Position numbers and translations under genes: made by a program
Notes under the pieces: model-generated
Database searches by the model: none
The model's input: only the letters and a program-made list of their open reading frames with translations
What the model was told of the DNA's origin: nothing
Source of the DNA: JBAPRR01 sp049281195
GTDB taxonomy: Bacteria; Actinomycetota; Acidimicrobiia; Acidimicrobiales; CAVXTF01
Reading direction: 5' to 3'
Assembly (NCBI GenBank): GCA_049281195.1
Contig: JBAPRR010000103.1
Location: forward strand, 1 to 18,337
DNA: 18,337 nt
Shown here: piece after piece, positions 1 through 6,864 of the stretch
Layout of the letters: the number at the start of each line of letters is the position of its first letter
Numbering within the stretch: position 1 is the stretch's first letter

Positions 1-451
1 CCATCTGGTTCACGGTGAAGTGCTTGCCAACCTGCCGGAGGAATTCGAGCAAGCTGATCTCGCTGAGCCAATCAGCGTTATTGACCAGAACCGCCTTCGA
101 CTTGCCGGCACTTTGCGAGAAGTCGAGCAGGCGCGCGAGTTGCGGCCTGATCCCTTCGAGGTTCTCGTTTATCTGGTCGTTGTCCAGCATCGTGCGCTCT
201 TCGGTCTTTCCACCGGGATCGCCGACCATCGCCGTTCCTCCGCCGGCGACCGCTATCGGTTGGTGGCCGAAGGACTGGATTCGCTTCAACGTGCAGAGTT
301 GGAGCAGGTGACCGACGTGGAGGCTGTCCGCAGTCGGGTCGAATCCGATGTAGCCGGTGATGAAATCGTTGTCGAGGCGCTTGAGTAATTCCGGATCGGT
401 GACCTGGTGGATCAATCCCCGGAATTCAAAGTCTTCTGTGAGGTTTCCCAT
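1..451 (-). CDS. tyrS: Tyrosyl-tRNA synthetase, N-terminal part (cut by window edge)
   Basis: This is a cytoplasmic class I aminoacyl-tRNA synthetase that charges tRNA-Tyr with tyrosine. I translated it by hand from the ATG at 451-449. About 150 residues are visible and the frame stays open to the window edge. The opening reads MGNLTEDFEFRGLIHQVTD. The TyrRS active-site signature follows: GYIGFDPTADSLHVGH (residues 33-48) contains the HIGH-type motif HVGH. A conserved GGGTAMVGDPGGKTEER segment follows at about 70-86. The KMSKS loop and the tRNA-binding C-terminal domain lie outside the window. The start has only an A-rich stretch (AAAGAAGAAAA) upstream, so the ribosome site is weak. The gene lies 53 bp downstream of the PfpI-family gene on the same strand and may be co-transcribed with menD. 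Family assignment is very secure. Confidence 0.95.
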   Translation of the reverse strand, partial: MGNLTEDFEFRGLIHQVTDPELLKRLDNDFITGYIGFDPTADSLHVGHLLQLCTLKRIQSFGHQPIAVAGGGTAMVGDPGGKTEERTMLDNDQINENLEGIRPQLARLLDFSQSAGKSKAVLVNNADWLSEISLLEFLRQVGKHFTVNQM

Positions 452-504
452 TTTTCTTCTTTGGATGTTTTCTTTAAGAGGCTGAATGCGCGCTGTCGGA
501 GGTG

Positions 505-1035
505 CTACGACTCGACGTCACTGAGCGCCGACAGAAGGGCCTTCATCCACGGGCCGAGGTCCTCGGGTGTGCGCGCCGAGATGAGATTCCTGTCGACCAC
601 TGTCTCTTCGTCCACCCAGTCGACGCCGGCGTTGGTCATGTCGTCACGGATCGCGCTGACGCTCGTCGCTCTCCTGCCCTTCAGGATGCCGGCGGATATC
701 GGCACCCATCCGGCGTGACAGATGAAAGCGACGGGCTTATCGGCCGTGTCGAAAGCGCGCACCAGATCGAGCACCGCTTTGGATCGGCGCAGCTTGTCGG
801 GAGCGAAGCCTCCGGGGATAACGAGCGCGTCGAAGTCCCCCTCGGACATCTCGTCCACGGTGGTGTCGACCTGATAGGGGCTGTATCCCTTCTTGCCCGT
901 GAGGGGTGCCATGTCCATTCCCGCGACTGTTACGTCCACACCCTCCTCGCGCAGGCGGAACAAGGGATAGAGCAGCTCCATGTCCTCGAACAGGTCTGCT
1001 GCGAGAACGAGGACCCGGCGGTCTGACAAGGACAT
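505..1035 (-). CDS. PfpI/DJ-1 family protein (class I glutamine amidotransferase-like)
   Basis: This 176-residue protein has the DJ-1/PfpI fold. Members have been described as intracellular proteases, glyoxalases or deglycases, so the substrate cannot be told from sequence. The N-terminus has the family pattern LFEDMELLYPLFRLREEG (residues 15-32), in which Glu17 matches the active-site glutamate. LVIPGGFAPD (71-80) follows, then the nucleophile elbow FICHAGW (104-110) with Cys106 next to His107. The frame stays open upstream to 1128, but that region is inside menD. I chose the ATG at 1035-1033 because it lies 10 bp after the menD stop codon and directly precedes the first beta strand. Gene order menD, this gene, tyrS suggests one transcript. 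A role beside menaquinone synthesis or tRNA charging is not evident; detoxification or protein quality control is a family-based guess. Confidence 0.9.
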   Translation of the reverse strand: MSLSDRRVLVLAADLFEDMELLYPLFRLREEGVDVTVAGMDMAPLTGKKGYSPYQVDTTVDEMSEGDFDALVIPGGFAPDKLRRSKAVLDLVRAFDTADKPVAFICHAGWVPISAGILKGRRATSVSAIRDDMTNAGVDWVDEETVVDRNLISARTPEDLGPWMKALLSALSDVES

Positions 1036-1045
1036 GTTCCGCAGG

Positions 1046-2881
1046 TTAGGGCCTCTGCGGGATGGCGACGGAAACCCGATCCGCCACCCGCTGGTTGATG
1101 TCATCGTGATGGCGGACGTTGGTGTCACGGTCGGGCGCCTTGATCACGATTACACGAGGGGCGCTGGCGGCGTCGGTGGCCCCGGCGGCGCTCGTTGGCT
1201 CCGGCGAGACGGCGAGCACCTTTCTGAGCTCCGTCATCGTCTTGATGACCTCTACCTGCGCTCCGAGGCCGCGGGCGACCTGCGCGACATCGTGGGATTG
1301 CGGGGTGCCGAAGAACGACTCGAAGGTCCCTTCATCGAGCGACCCTCTCTGCGGGAGGAACGAAAAGATCCCGCCACCGGAGTTGTCGATCACTATGACC
1401 GTGGGCTTGCGATCTTCGTCGCCGACGAACGCTGTGAGGTCGTGCAGGAATGCGAGGTCCCCGACTAGTGCGTAGACCGGCTCCTCTGTCCCAGACGCCA
1501 CCCCCATCGCAGTCGAGACGACGCCGTCGATGCCGTTAGCTCCCCGGTTCGCCAAGACGACTGGCATGTCGGCGAGCACTGGCGAGTACCACTCCAGGTC
1601 GCGCATGGGCATCGACGCCGCGACGACGACCTTGGCGTTCGGTTCGATCTCTTCGAAAAGCCTCCGTGCCACCGCAGGTTCTGTAACTTCGGCGTGCTCG
1701 TCACACCATTCACTGATCGCCTGCTGTGCGGCGATTTCCGCCGATGCCCACAGACGAAGCCACGAATCATCTATTCGGGGCCTCGAATTGTCGGTGGTTC
1801 CTTGCGGGTGTGTCCGCACGACGGCGTCACACCACGCTTCAGGATCGGCGTCCATGAGAACGGAGGAATCGCGGTCCGGATCTGTCCATGCCCAGTGGCC
1901 GTCGAGGAGGACTTGCACCGTCCCTGCGCTTGACCACTCATGCAGGCGTGTAGCGAGAACCTTCGACGAGTGGATCTTCCCGAGACGGATCACCACATCC
2001 GGCCGAAGCGCCTGGGCGATCCGATCGTCGCGAAGTATGGAGTCGGCTGCACCCACCACGTTCGGATGACGCCGTCTGCACCCTGATAGCGGATCGGCGA
2101 GAACCGGCGCACCAATAGACGCCGCGGCGGCCAAGACCTTTCGTGGATCGCCGCAACCACCGCCGGCGATGATCGCCACGCGACTTTGTGGCGAGTCGGC
2201 CGCCGGAAAGACGGCATCCGATTCGAGTGGTTGATGCGGGCGCTGCACCGCGTGCCAGGGGCGACCGCCATCGCGGCCGGCGGGCAACTCCAAGGCGGCC
2301 CCTTTTGCGGACTCCAAGGTGGCCCCCACAAGGGGCTCTTCGAACGGAAGATTGAGATGGACGGGCCCCGGGCCTAACGGATTGAGGCTCGCCTCGATCG
2401 CCGCTCTCGCAGCCAGGGATCGCCAAGTTTGTCTCTTCGGCCACGAAGGCACACCCGGATCTTGATGCCATCGGAGCGCCGAAGAGAAGATCGACGACTG
2501 ATCGACGGTCTGTGACGCACCGAAGTCGTGCATCCGGGGAGGACGATCGGCCGTGCAGACGATAAGAGGCACCTTGGCGTGGTGCCCTTCGACGACGGAA
2601 GCGTGCAGCTCTACCGCTGCAGTACCGCTCGTCGTGCACACGACGACAGGGCGTCTCGTTATGAGGGCGATTCCTAGGGCGAAGAAACCGGCCGACCTCT
2701 CGTCGAGCCGCACGTGCACGCGGATGGACGAGCCCGCGAGGCCGAGCACCAAGGGGGTCGACCTTGATCCGGGGCAGATCACGGCGTCGGTAACGCCTGC
2801 CCGTTCCCACTCGTCGGCCAGGGTCCTACAGAAGGTCACCTGGACTTCGGGCTGTGGCGGTCCACCCGCCTCTACGCTCAC
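1046..2881 (-). CDS. menD: MenD, SEPHCHC synthase (menaquinone biosynthesis)
   Basis: MenD is a ThDP- and Mg-dependent cytoplasmic enzyme that joins isochorismate and 2-oxoglutarate into SEPHCHC, the first committed step of menaquinone synthesis. The 611 residues carry the family hallmarks: CPGSRSTPL (36-44), the cofactor-activating Glu61 in LDERSAGFFALG, TADRPPRMHDFGASQTVDQ (110-128), NRGANGIDG (445-453), and the ThDP/metal segment GDLAFLHD (474-481) followed by IDNSGGGIFSFLP (498-510). The start is a GTG with GGGGG nine bases upstream. Another GTG at codon 15 (2839) is possible, because the conserved part begins there. The protein is longer than E. coli MenD (556 aa), partly because of a low-complexity insert at about 558-576 (SPEPTSAAGATDAAS). 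It diverges from menH, 5 bp away, and is followed by the PfpI-family gene. Confidence 0.97.
   Translation of the reverse strand: MSVEAGGPPQPEVQVTFCRTLADEWERAGVTDAVICPGSRSTPLVLGLAGSSIRVHVRLDERSAGFFALGIALITRRPVVVCTTSGTAAVELHASVVEGHHAKVPLIVCTADRPPRMHDFGASQTVDQSSIFSSALRWHQDPGVPSWPKRQTWRSLAARAAIEASLNPLGPGPVHLNLPFEEPLVGATLESAKGAALELPAGRDGGRPWHAVQRPHQPLESDAVFPAADSPQSRVAIIAGGGCGDPRKVLAAAASIGAPVLADPLSGCRRRHPNVVGAADSILRDDRIAQALRPDVVIRLGKIHSSKVLATRLHEWSSAGTVQVLLDGHWAWTDPDRDSSVLMDADPEAWCDAVVRTHPQGTTDNSRPRIDDSWLRLWASAEIAAQQAISEWCDEHAEVTEPAVARRLFEEIEPNAKVVVAASMPMRDLEWYSPVLADMPVVLANRGANGIDGVVSTAMGVASGTEEPVYALVGDLAFLHDLTAFVGDEDRKPTVIVIDNSGGGIFSFLPQRGSLDEGTFESFFGTPQSHDVAQVARGLGAQVEVIKTMTELRKVLAVSPEPTSAAGATDAASAPRVIVIKAPDRDTNVRHHDDINQRVADRVSVAIPQRP
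2873..2878 (+). promoter_or_regulatory. Candidate -10 element of menH (leaderless start)
   Basis: The hexamer TACGCT fits the TANNNT consensus of actinobacterial sigma-A promoters. It lies 8 bp before the GTG at 2887, with no Shine-Dalgarno sequence between, so the transcript could begin at or beside the start codon. The hexamer sits inside codons 2-3 of the divergent menD. No convincing -35 element is visible. The same TACGCT precedes the GTG of menE. Confidence 0.35.
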
Positions 2882-2886
2882 TTGCC

Positions 2887-3732
2887 GTGGCCCCCGACGA
2901 TCAGACTGCGCCGGCCGAGGGCGAGCCCGGCGATCCGACCGGACCGAGCGTCAACCGTCTCCACAAAGACACTTGGGGTTCCGGTGGTGACGACCGGCTG
3001 GCGATGATCCACGGATTCACCCAGAACGCCCACTGTTGGGCCCAGTTTGCGGCGAGGCTCGCGACAGGTGACAGGGAAATCATCGCGGTTGACCTGCCGG
3101 GTCATGGCGGATCTTCCGGCGCGAGGACGGATCTGTGGGAGACCGCGGATCTGGTCGCCGATGCGTGCGGTCCCGCCGTATATGTCGGTTACTCGCTGGG
3201 CGGGCGCGTGCTTCTCCATGTGGCGCTTGCACATCCCGAGTCGACGCGGGCCATGATCCTCATCGGAGCGACCGCGGGGATCGAAGAACCTGCTGCGCGC
3301 GCAGACAGACGCCACTCCGACGAGGTGCTCGCGAAACGTCTTGACGCCTGCGACGGAGACCCCGATGCGTTCGCGACTTTCATCCACGACTGGCTCGAAG
3401 GTCCCTTGTTCGCCCACCTTGCCGAAGACGAAGCGCAGATTCCGCAGAGGCTCGAGAACGATCCGGTCGCGCTGGCGTCGTCGCTGCGTCTGTGCGGCAC
3501 GGGTGCACAGGACCCCTTGTGGGATCGTCTGGCCGGCATCTCGGTTCCTGTGCTCGTTCTGGCCGGAGAATACGACGAGCGCTTCACAGCGATCGGGACG
3601 CGCATCTCCTCCTCGATCGGCGGCAACGCCCGCTTCGAGATCGTCAAGGGTTCCGGTCATTCCTGTCACCTCGAGCAACCCCACAAGACCCTCGAGATCG
3701 TTGAAGAATTCCTCAAAGAAGTATCCCGATAG
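2887..3732 (+). CDS. menH: MenH-like alpha/beta hydrolase, SHCHC synthase
   Basis: This is an alpha/beta hydrolase of 281 residues. In this context it is most likely MenH, which removes pyruvate from SEPHCHC to give SHCHC. Counting from the GTG at 2887, the oxyanion region MIHGFTQNAHCW comes first, then AVDLPGHGGSS. The nucleophile elbow GYSLGGR follows with Ser103, then Asp230 in AGEYDERF and His258 in GSGHSCHLEQP, giving a complete triad. DLPGHGGS is typical of MenH. The first 35 or so residues are rich in Pro, Gly and acidic residues and probably disordered. An earlier GTG at 2854 would overlap menD by 28 bp. I prefer 2887 because a TANNNT hexamer sits 8 bp upstream. The 3' end overlaps menA by 20 bp, tail to tail. 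Another esterase role is possible from the fold alone, but the men neighbours support MenH. Confidence 0.88.
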   Translation: MAPDDQTAPAEGEPGDPTGPSVNRLHKDTWGSGGDDRLAMIHGFTQNAHCWAQFAARLATGDREIIAVDLPGHGGSSGARTDLWETADLVADACGPAVYVGYSLGGRVLLHVALAHPESTRAMILIGATAGIEEPAARADRRHSDEVLAKRLDACDGDPDAFATFIHDWLEGPLFAHLAEDEAQIPQRLENDPVALASSLRLCGTGAQDPLWDRLAGISVPVLVLAGEYDERFTAIGTRISSSIGGNARFEIVKGSGHSCHLEQPHKTLEIVEEFLKEVSR

Positions 3733-4630
3733 CGAGCAGCAGCCCCGCATACAGCTGCAGCCGGGCCGTGCCGGCGAGCATGGGTAGTAGGTCCCGGCCC
3801 TCCGACTCGCCGAGCGCGAGCCCTGAAGGACGATATGCAAGTGGCGCCGCCACGAAGATGAGCAGAGCGCCCGGCCGCCAGATGGCCGCCACCACAACCG
3901 CGGCAGCAACCGAGGCCACCAGCGTCGCAACGTAGAGATATCCCGCATTGCGGCGGCCTAATCGCACCGCAAGCGTTCGTTTCTTCGCCACGGTGTCGCC
4001 TTTGATATCTCGCAAATTGTTTGCCTCGAGCAAGGCGACCGACAACATCCCCGTGGCCACCGAAGCGACGATCGCGGCGTGAAAACCGCTGGACGCGAGC
4101 CTTACGCCTTCGACGTACGCGGACCCGCAGGTCGCTACGAGACCGAAGAAGACGAACACGAAGAGCTCGCCGAGACCCATGTACCCATACGGCTTCGGTC
4201 CGCCGGTGTAGAGCCACCCGGCGCAGAAGCATGCTGCTCCGACCGCCACCACCCACCACGAGGTGAACGCGGCGAGAACGATTCCTACGGCAGCGGCGAC
4301 AGCGAAGGATGCGAGCGCGGCAAAAGCAACCGCCTTCGGGGAGGCGAGCTCCGATGCGACCAGGCGGACGGGTCCCACGCGGGCCTTGTCGGTGCCGCGG
4401 ATCCCGTCGGAGTAGTCGTTGGCGTAGTTGGTGCCGATCTGGACCGCGAGGGCGACGGCCAGGGCGCCCACCCCGCGCCACCACTGCAAATGGTGATCGC
4501 CCAACCACCACCATGCGACGGCGGTACCGACCAGAACCGGCACGATCGCGGCGGGAAGGGTCCGCGGGCGCGCTCCCAGTGCGAAGATCTTCAACTTGCC
4601 GGTGGGTGGGGCAGGTGCAGGGATGCTCAA
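3713..4630 (-). CDS. menA: MenA, 1,4-dihydroxy-2-naphthoate polyprenyltransferase
   Basis: MenA is an integral membrane UbiA-family prenyltransferase. It replaces the carboxyl group of DHNA with a polyprenyl chain from its diphosphate, giving demethylmenaquinone. Both aspartate-rich Mg/diphosphate motifs are present: NYANDYSDGIRGTD (68-81) and NNLRDIKGD (204-212), the latter followed by KKRTLAVRLG. The opening GARPRTLPAAIVPVLVGTA (19-37) is typical of MenA. Several hydrophobic stretches (about 20-40, 54-66, 97-140, 152-168, 184-200, 231-265 and 287-305) fit about eight to nine membrane helices. Length (305) is normal. The start appears to be TTG at 4630-4628, preceded by GGGTGAG. The gene is 51 bp downstream of menB on the same strand, so the two are probably co-transcribed. 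Its last 20 bp overlap the menH 3' end. Confidence 0.95.
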   Translation of the reverse strand: MSIPAPAPPTGKLKIFALGARPRTLPAAIVPVLVGTAVAWWWLGDHHLQWWRGVGALAVALAVQIGTNYANDYSDGIRGTDKARVGPVRLVASELASPKAVAFAALASFAVAAAVGIVLAAFTSWWVVAVGAACFCAGWLYTGGPKPYGYMGLGELFVFVFFGLVATCGSAYVEGVRLASSGFHAAIVASVATGMLSVALLEANNLRDIKGDTVAKKRTLAVRLGRRNAGYLYVATLVASVAAAVVVAAIWRPGALLIFVAAPLAYRPSGLALGESEGRDLLPMLAGTARLQLYAGLLLAIGILL

Positions 4631-4681
4631 GCGCTCACCCGGGAGTCAAGCCGTACTCGTGCGTTTCTGGGCACTCGGAGC

Positions 4682-5557
4682 TCACGGGCGGCGTGGAAAC
4701 TGCGAGAAGTCCGGAGAACGCCGCTCCTGGTAGGCGTTTCGGCCTTCCTGACCTTCTTCGGTCATGTAGAAGAGCATCGTTGCGTCGCCGGCCAGCTGTT
4801 GGATTCCGGCCATCCCGTCGTCCGCGGCGTTGAACCCCCCCTTCAGCATCCGAAGCGCGATCGGTGAGAGACCGACCATCCGGCGGCACCACGCGACCGT
4901 TTCGGCCTCGAGTTCTTCAAGCGGCACAACCGCGTTGACCAGGCCCCAATCCAAGGCCTGCTGAGCGTCGTACTGCCGGCACAGGAACCAGATCTCCTTC
5001 GCCCGCTTGAGCCCGATCGTTCTGGCGAGGAGGCCGGAGCCGTATCCACCGTCGAAACTGCCCACCAGGGGGCCGGTCTGGCCGAACCGGGCGTTGTCGG
5101 CCGCGATCGTCAGGTCGCAGACGAGGTGCAGGACATGGCCACCACCGATGGCGAAGCCGGCCACCATGGCCACGACGGGCTTGGGCAGGCGGCGGATCTG
5201 AATCTGCAGGTCGAGGACGTTGAGGCGACCGATGCCCCGCTTGGCCACCTCGTCGTCGCCGATGTAGCCGTCGTCACCACGGATGCGCTGGTCCCCGCCC
5301 GAGCAGAAGGCATCGGGGCCTTCTCCCGTGAAGATGACCGCCCCGACATCGGGATCATCCCGGGCCAGGTCGAAGGCACTGGACAACTCGAACAGGGTCT
5401 GGGGCCGGAAGGCGTTTCTGACCTCCGGCCTGCAGATCGTGATCTTGGCCATGCCCTGTGCGACCTCGAACCGGATGTCTTGGTAATCGCCCCTGTTGTC
5501 CCACTTGGGGGGCGGCTCGTTCTTCAGGGCTTCAACGGGGTCCTGGTAGGGGGACAT
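4682..5557 (-). CDS. menB: MenB, 1,4-dihydroxy-2-naphthoyl-CoA synthase
   Basis: MenB is a crotonase-fold enzyme that closes the second naphthoquinone ring in an intramolecular Claisen condensation of o-succinylbenzoyl-CoA. The 291 residues carry CSGGDQ (85-90), the oxyanion-hole helix GFAIGGGHVLHLVCDLTIA (134-152), and TGPLVGSFDGGYG (161-173) with catalytic Asp169. The C-terminal segment FYMTEEGQEGRNAYQERR (263-280) is characteristic of MenB rather than other crotonases. Gln160 in FGQTG and Trp190 in KEIWFLCRQYD match residues linked to bicarbonate binding in type I MenB, so I infer a bicarbonate-dependent enzyme. The ATG has GAGGG a few bases upstream (about 5562-5566). It diverges from menE and is followed by menA after 51 bp. 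Confidence 0.97.
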   Translation of the reverse strand: MSPYQDPVEALKNEPPPKWDNRGDYQDIRFEVAQGMAKITICRPEVRNAFRPQTLFELSSAFDLARDDPDVGAVIFTGEGPDAFCSGGDQRIRGDDGYIGDDEVAKRGIGRLNVLDLQIQIRRLPKPVVAMVAGFAIGGGHVLHLVCDLTIAADNARFGQTGPLVGSFDGGYGSGLLARTIGLKRAKEIWFLCRQYDAQQALDWGLVNAVVPLEELEAETVAWCRRMVGLSPIALRMLKGGFNAADDGMAGIQQLAGDATMLFYMTEEGQEGRNAYQERRSPDFSQFPRRP

Positions 5558-5599
5558 GCGCCCTCAACGAACCTTATGAGTGATTACTCGCATGGTCGG

Positions 5600-5605
5600 T
5601 ACGCT
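5600..5605 (+). promoter_or_regulatory. Candidate -10 element of menE (leaderless start)
   Basis: TACGCT fits TANNNT and lies exactly 6 bp before the GTG at 5612, the spacing expected when transcription starts at the start codon itself. There is no Shine-Dalgarno sequence. The surrounding spacer also holds a small inverted repeat, GAGT-gatt-ACTC (5578-5589), which could be an operator or chance. Confidence 0.4.
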
Positions 5606-5611
5606 AGCGCC

Positions 5612-6796
5612 GTGCCCCGACTCGTCGCCCTGGATGTGCCGTGGGATAACGCATTTCCTGGGGCCCTCCAGCGCACATGGGACGCCGGCGATGCTGCTGC
5701 CCCTCTCGACCCCCGGCTGCCGGCGGCCGCGGCACGTGATCTGTTGAACGCGCTCCGTCCGACCCACCTCCTGGACGCCTCCGGAGAACTCACGACCCTC
5801 GACGGCGGGCTCTCCGTGGATGACGGCGACGCCCTGGTGATGGCGACGAGCGGCACCAGTGCAGCCGCCCGTGGGGTGGTGCTCAGTCATGCGGCGGTGC
5901 GTGCATCGGCTGAGGCGACGTCCCGTCGGCTCGACGTTGACCCGGCGCAAGACCAGTGGCTGGCATGCATTCCCCTCAGCCACATCGGGGGCCTCGGGGT
6001 CGTCACGCGGGCAATGATCACCGGCACCCCGCTTCAGGTTCACGAGCGCTTCGATGCCGCCCGCGTCACTGCCGCCGGCCGGAGCGTCACCCTCATTTCC
6101 CTGGTGTCGGCGGTCCTGTCGCAGCTCGACCTGTCGATGTTCCGCCTCATACTCCTTGGTGGGGCGGCACCACCGTCGGTTGTGGCACAGAACGTGGTGA
6201 CCACCTACGGCATGACCGAGACATGTGGCGGAGTCGTCTACGACGGTCTCCCCCTCGACGGAACCGCGATATCGATCTTTGCCGCGGCGACGCCGGAGCC
6301 GACCTCTGCCCCCTCGTCGCCCGAGCCGACCTCGTCCGGCAACCAACCCACCGGTGAAGGCGAGATTCTCCTGCGCGGCCCTTCGCTCCTTCGTTGTTAT
6401 CGCGACGGGACTGACCCCTTAACGGAAGGTGGGTGGTTCAAGACCGGCGACGCCGGCTTCATCGATACCGCCGGACGGCTGCACGTTTCCGGTCGAATGT
6501 CGGAAACAATCAACACCGGAGGCGAGAAGGTCTGGCCGGCGTCCGTGGAGCGCGTTCTCGGTACTCACCCGCTCGTGGGCGCCATCGCGGTAGACGGGCG
6601 TCCCGACCCCAAGTGGGGTCAGCGTGTTGTCGCGTTCGTCGTTGCCAAGGATGCGTCAGACCCCCCGACGCTTGATGCGTTGCGCGATTTTGTCTCGGAA
6701 CAACTCCCCCGTTGGGCCGCGCCGCATGAACTGGTTCTGCTGGCGGAACTTCCCCGGATGCCATCAGGGAAGGTGGCCAAACGGCTGCTCCCCTGA
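5612..6796 (+). CDS. menE: MenE, o-succinylbenzoate-CoA ligase
   Basis: MenE is an acyl-adenylate-forming enzyme that activates o-succinylbenzoate to its CoA thioester, the MenB substrate. The ANL-superfamily motifs are in order: the phosphate loop MATSGTSAAARGVVLSH (with Arg replacing the usual Lys), IPLSHIGGLGV, the adenylate motif TTYGMTETCGG, FKTGDAG, the hinge region HVSGRMSETINTGGEKVWP, and the catalytic C-terminal lysine in RMPSGKVAKRLLP. From the GTG the protein is 394 residues, short for the superfamily but usual for actinobacterial MenE. An ATG at 5576, in frame, would add 12 residues. I favour the GTG because a TANNNT hexamer lies 6 bp before it and no ribosome site precedes either codon. 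A Pro/Thr/Ser-rich insert (6290-6352, TPEPTSAPSSPEPTSS) lies before the EGEILLRGPS strand. The frame is open further upstream, but that part is antisense to menB and not coding. Confidence 0.93.
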   Translation: MPRLVALDVPWDNAFPGALQRTWDAGDAAAPLDPRLPAAAARDLLNALRPTHLLDASGELTTLDGGLSVDDGDALVMATSGTSAAARGVVLSHAAVRASAEATSRRLDVDPAQDQWLACIPLSHIGGLGVVTRAMITGTPLQVHERFDAARVTAAGRSVTLISLVSAVLSQLDLSMFRLILLGGAAPPSVVAQNVVTTYGMTETCGGVVYDGLPLDGTAISIFAAATPEPTSAPSSPEPTSSGNQPTGEGEILLRGPSLLRCYRDGTDPLTEGGWFKTGDAGFIDTAGRLHVSGRMSETINTGGEKVWPASVERVLGTHPLVGAIAVDGRPDPKWGQRVVAFVVAKDASDPPTLDALRDFVSEQLPRWAAPHELVLLAELPRMPSGKVAKRLLP

Positions 6797-6851
6797 TCTC
6801 TCCCGTCACCGGTGATTTCGGCATTTTCCAGCGATTGTCACACCCTCTCAC

Positions 6852-6857
6852 TAACTT
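6852..6857 (+). promoter_or_regulatory. Candidate -10 element of the DUF222/HNH gene
   Basis: TAACTT fits TANNNT and ends 7 bp before the ATG at 6865, with no Shine-Dalgarno site in between. This suggests a leaderless transcript. No clear -35 hexamer is visible at 16-18 bp. Confidence 0.35.
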
Positions 6858-6864
6858 GCACCCT

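Noticed and set aside
451..504. T-box riboswitch or leader before tyrS
   Set aside because: The gap to the upstream stop codon is only 53 bp, too short for a T-box, and no specifier or antiterminator elements are seen.
2878..3948. Long open frame of 356 codons on the minus strand opposite menH and the menA 3' end
   Set aside because: It is antisense to a gene with a complete catalytic triad, its translation has Arg/Cys-rich composition and no family motif; typical of GC-rich shadow frames.
5126..5575. Upstream extension of the menE frame by 150 codons
   Set aside because: The extension is wholly antisense to menB and gives no homology; MenE motifs and normal length fit a start at 5576-5612.
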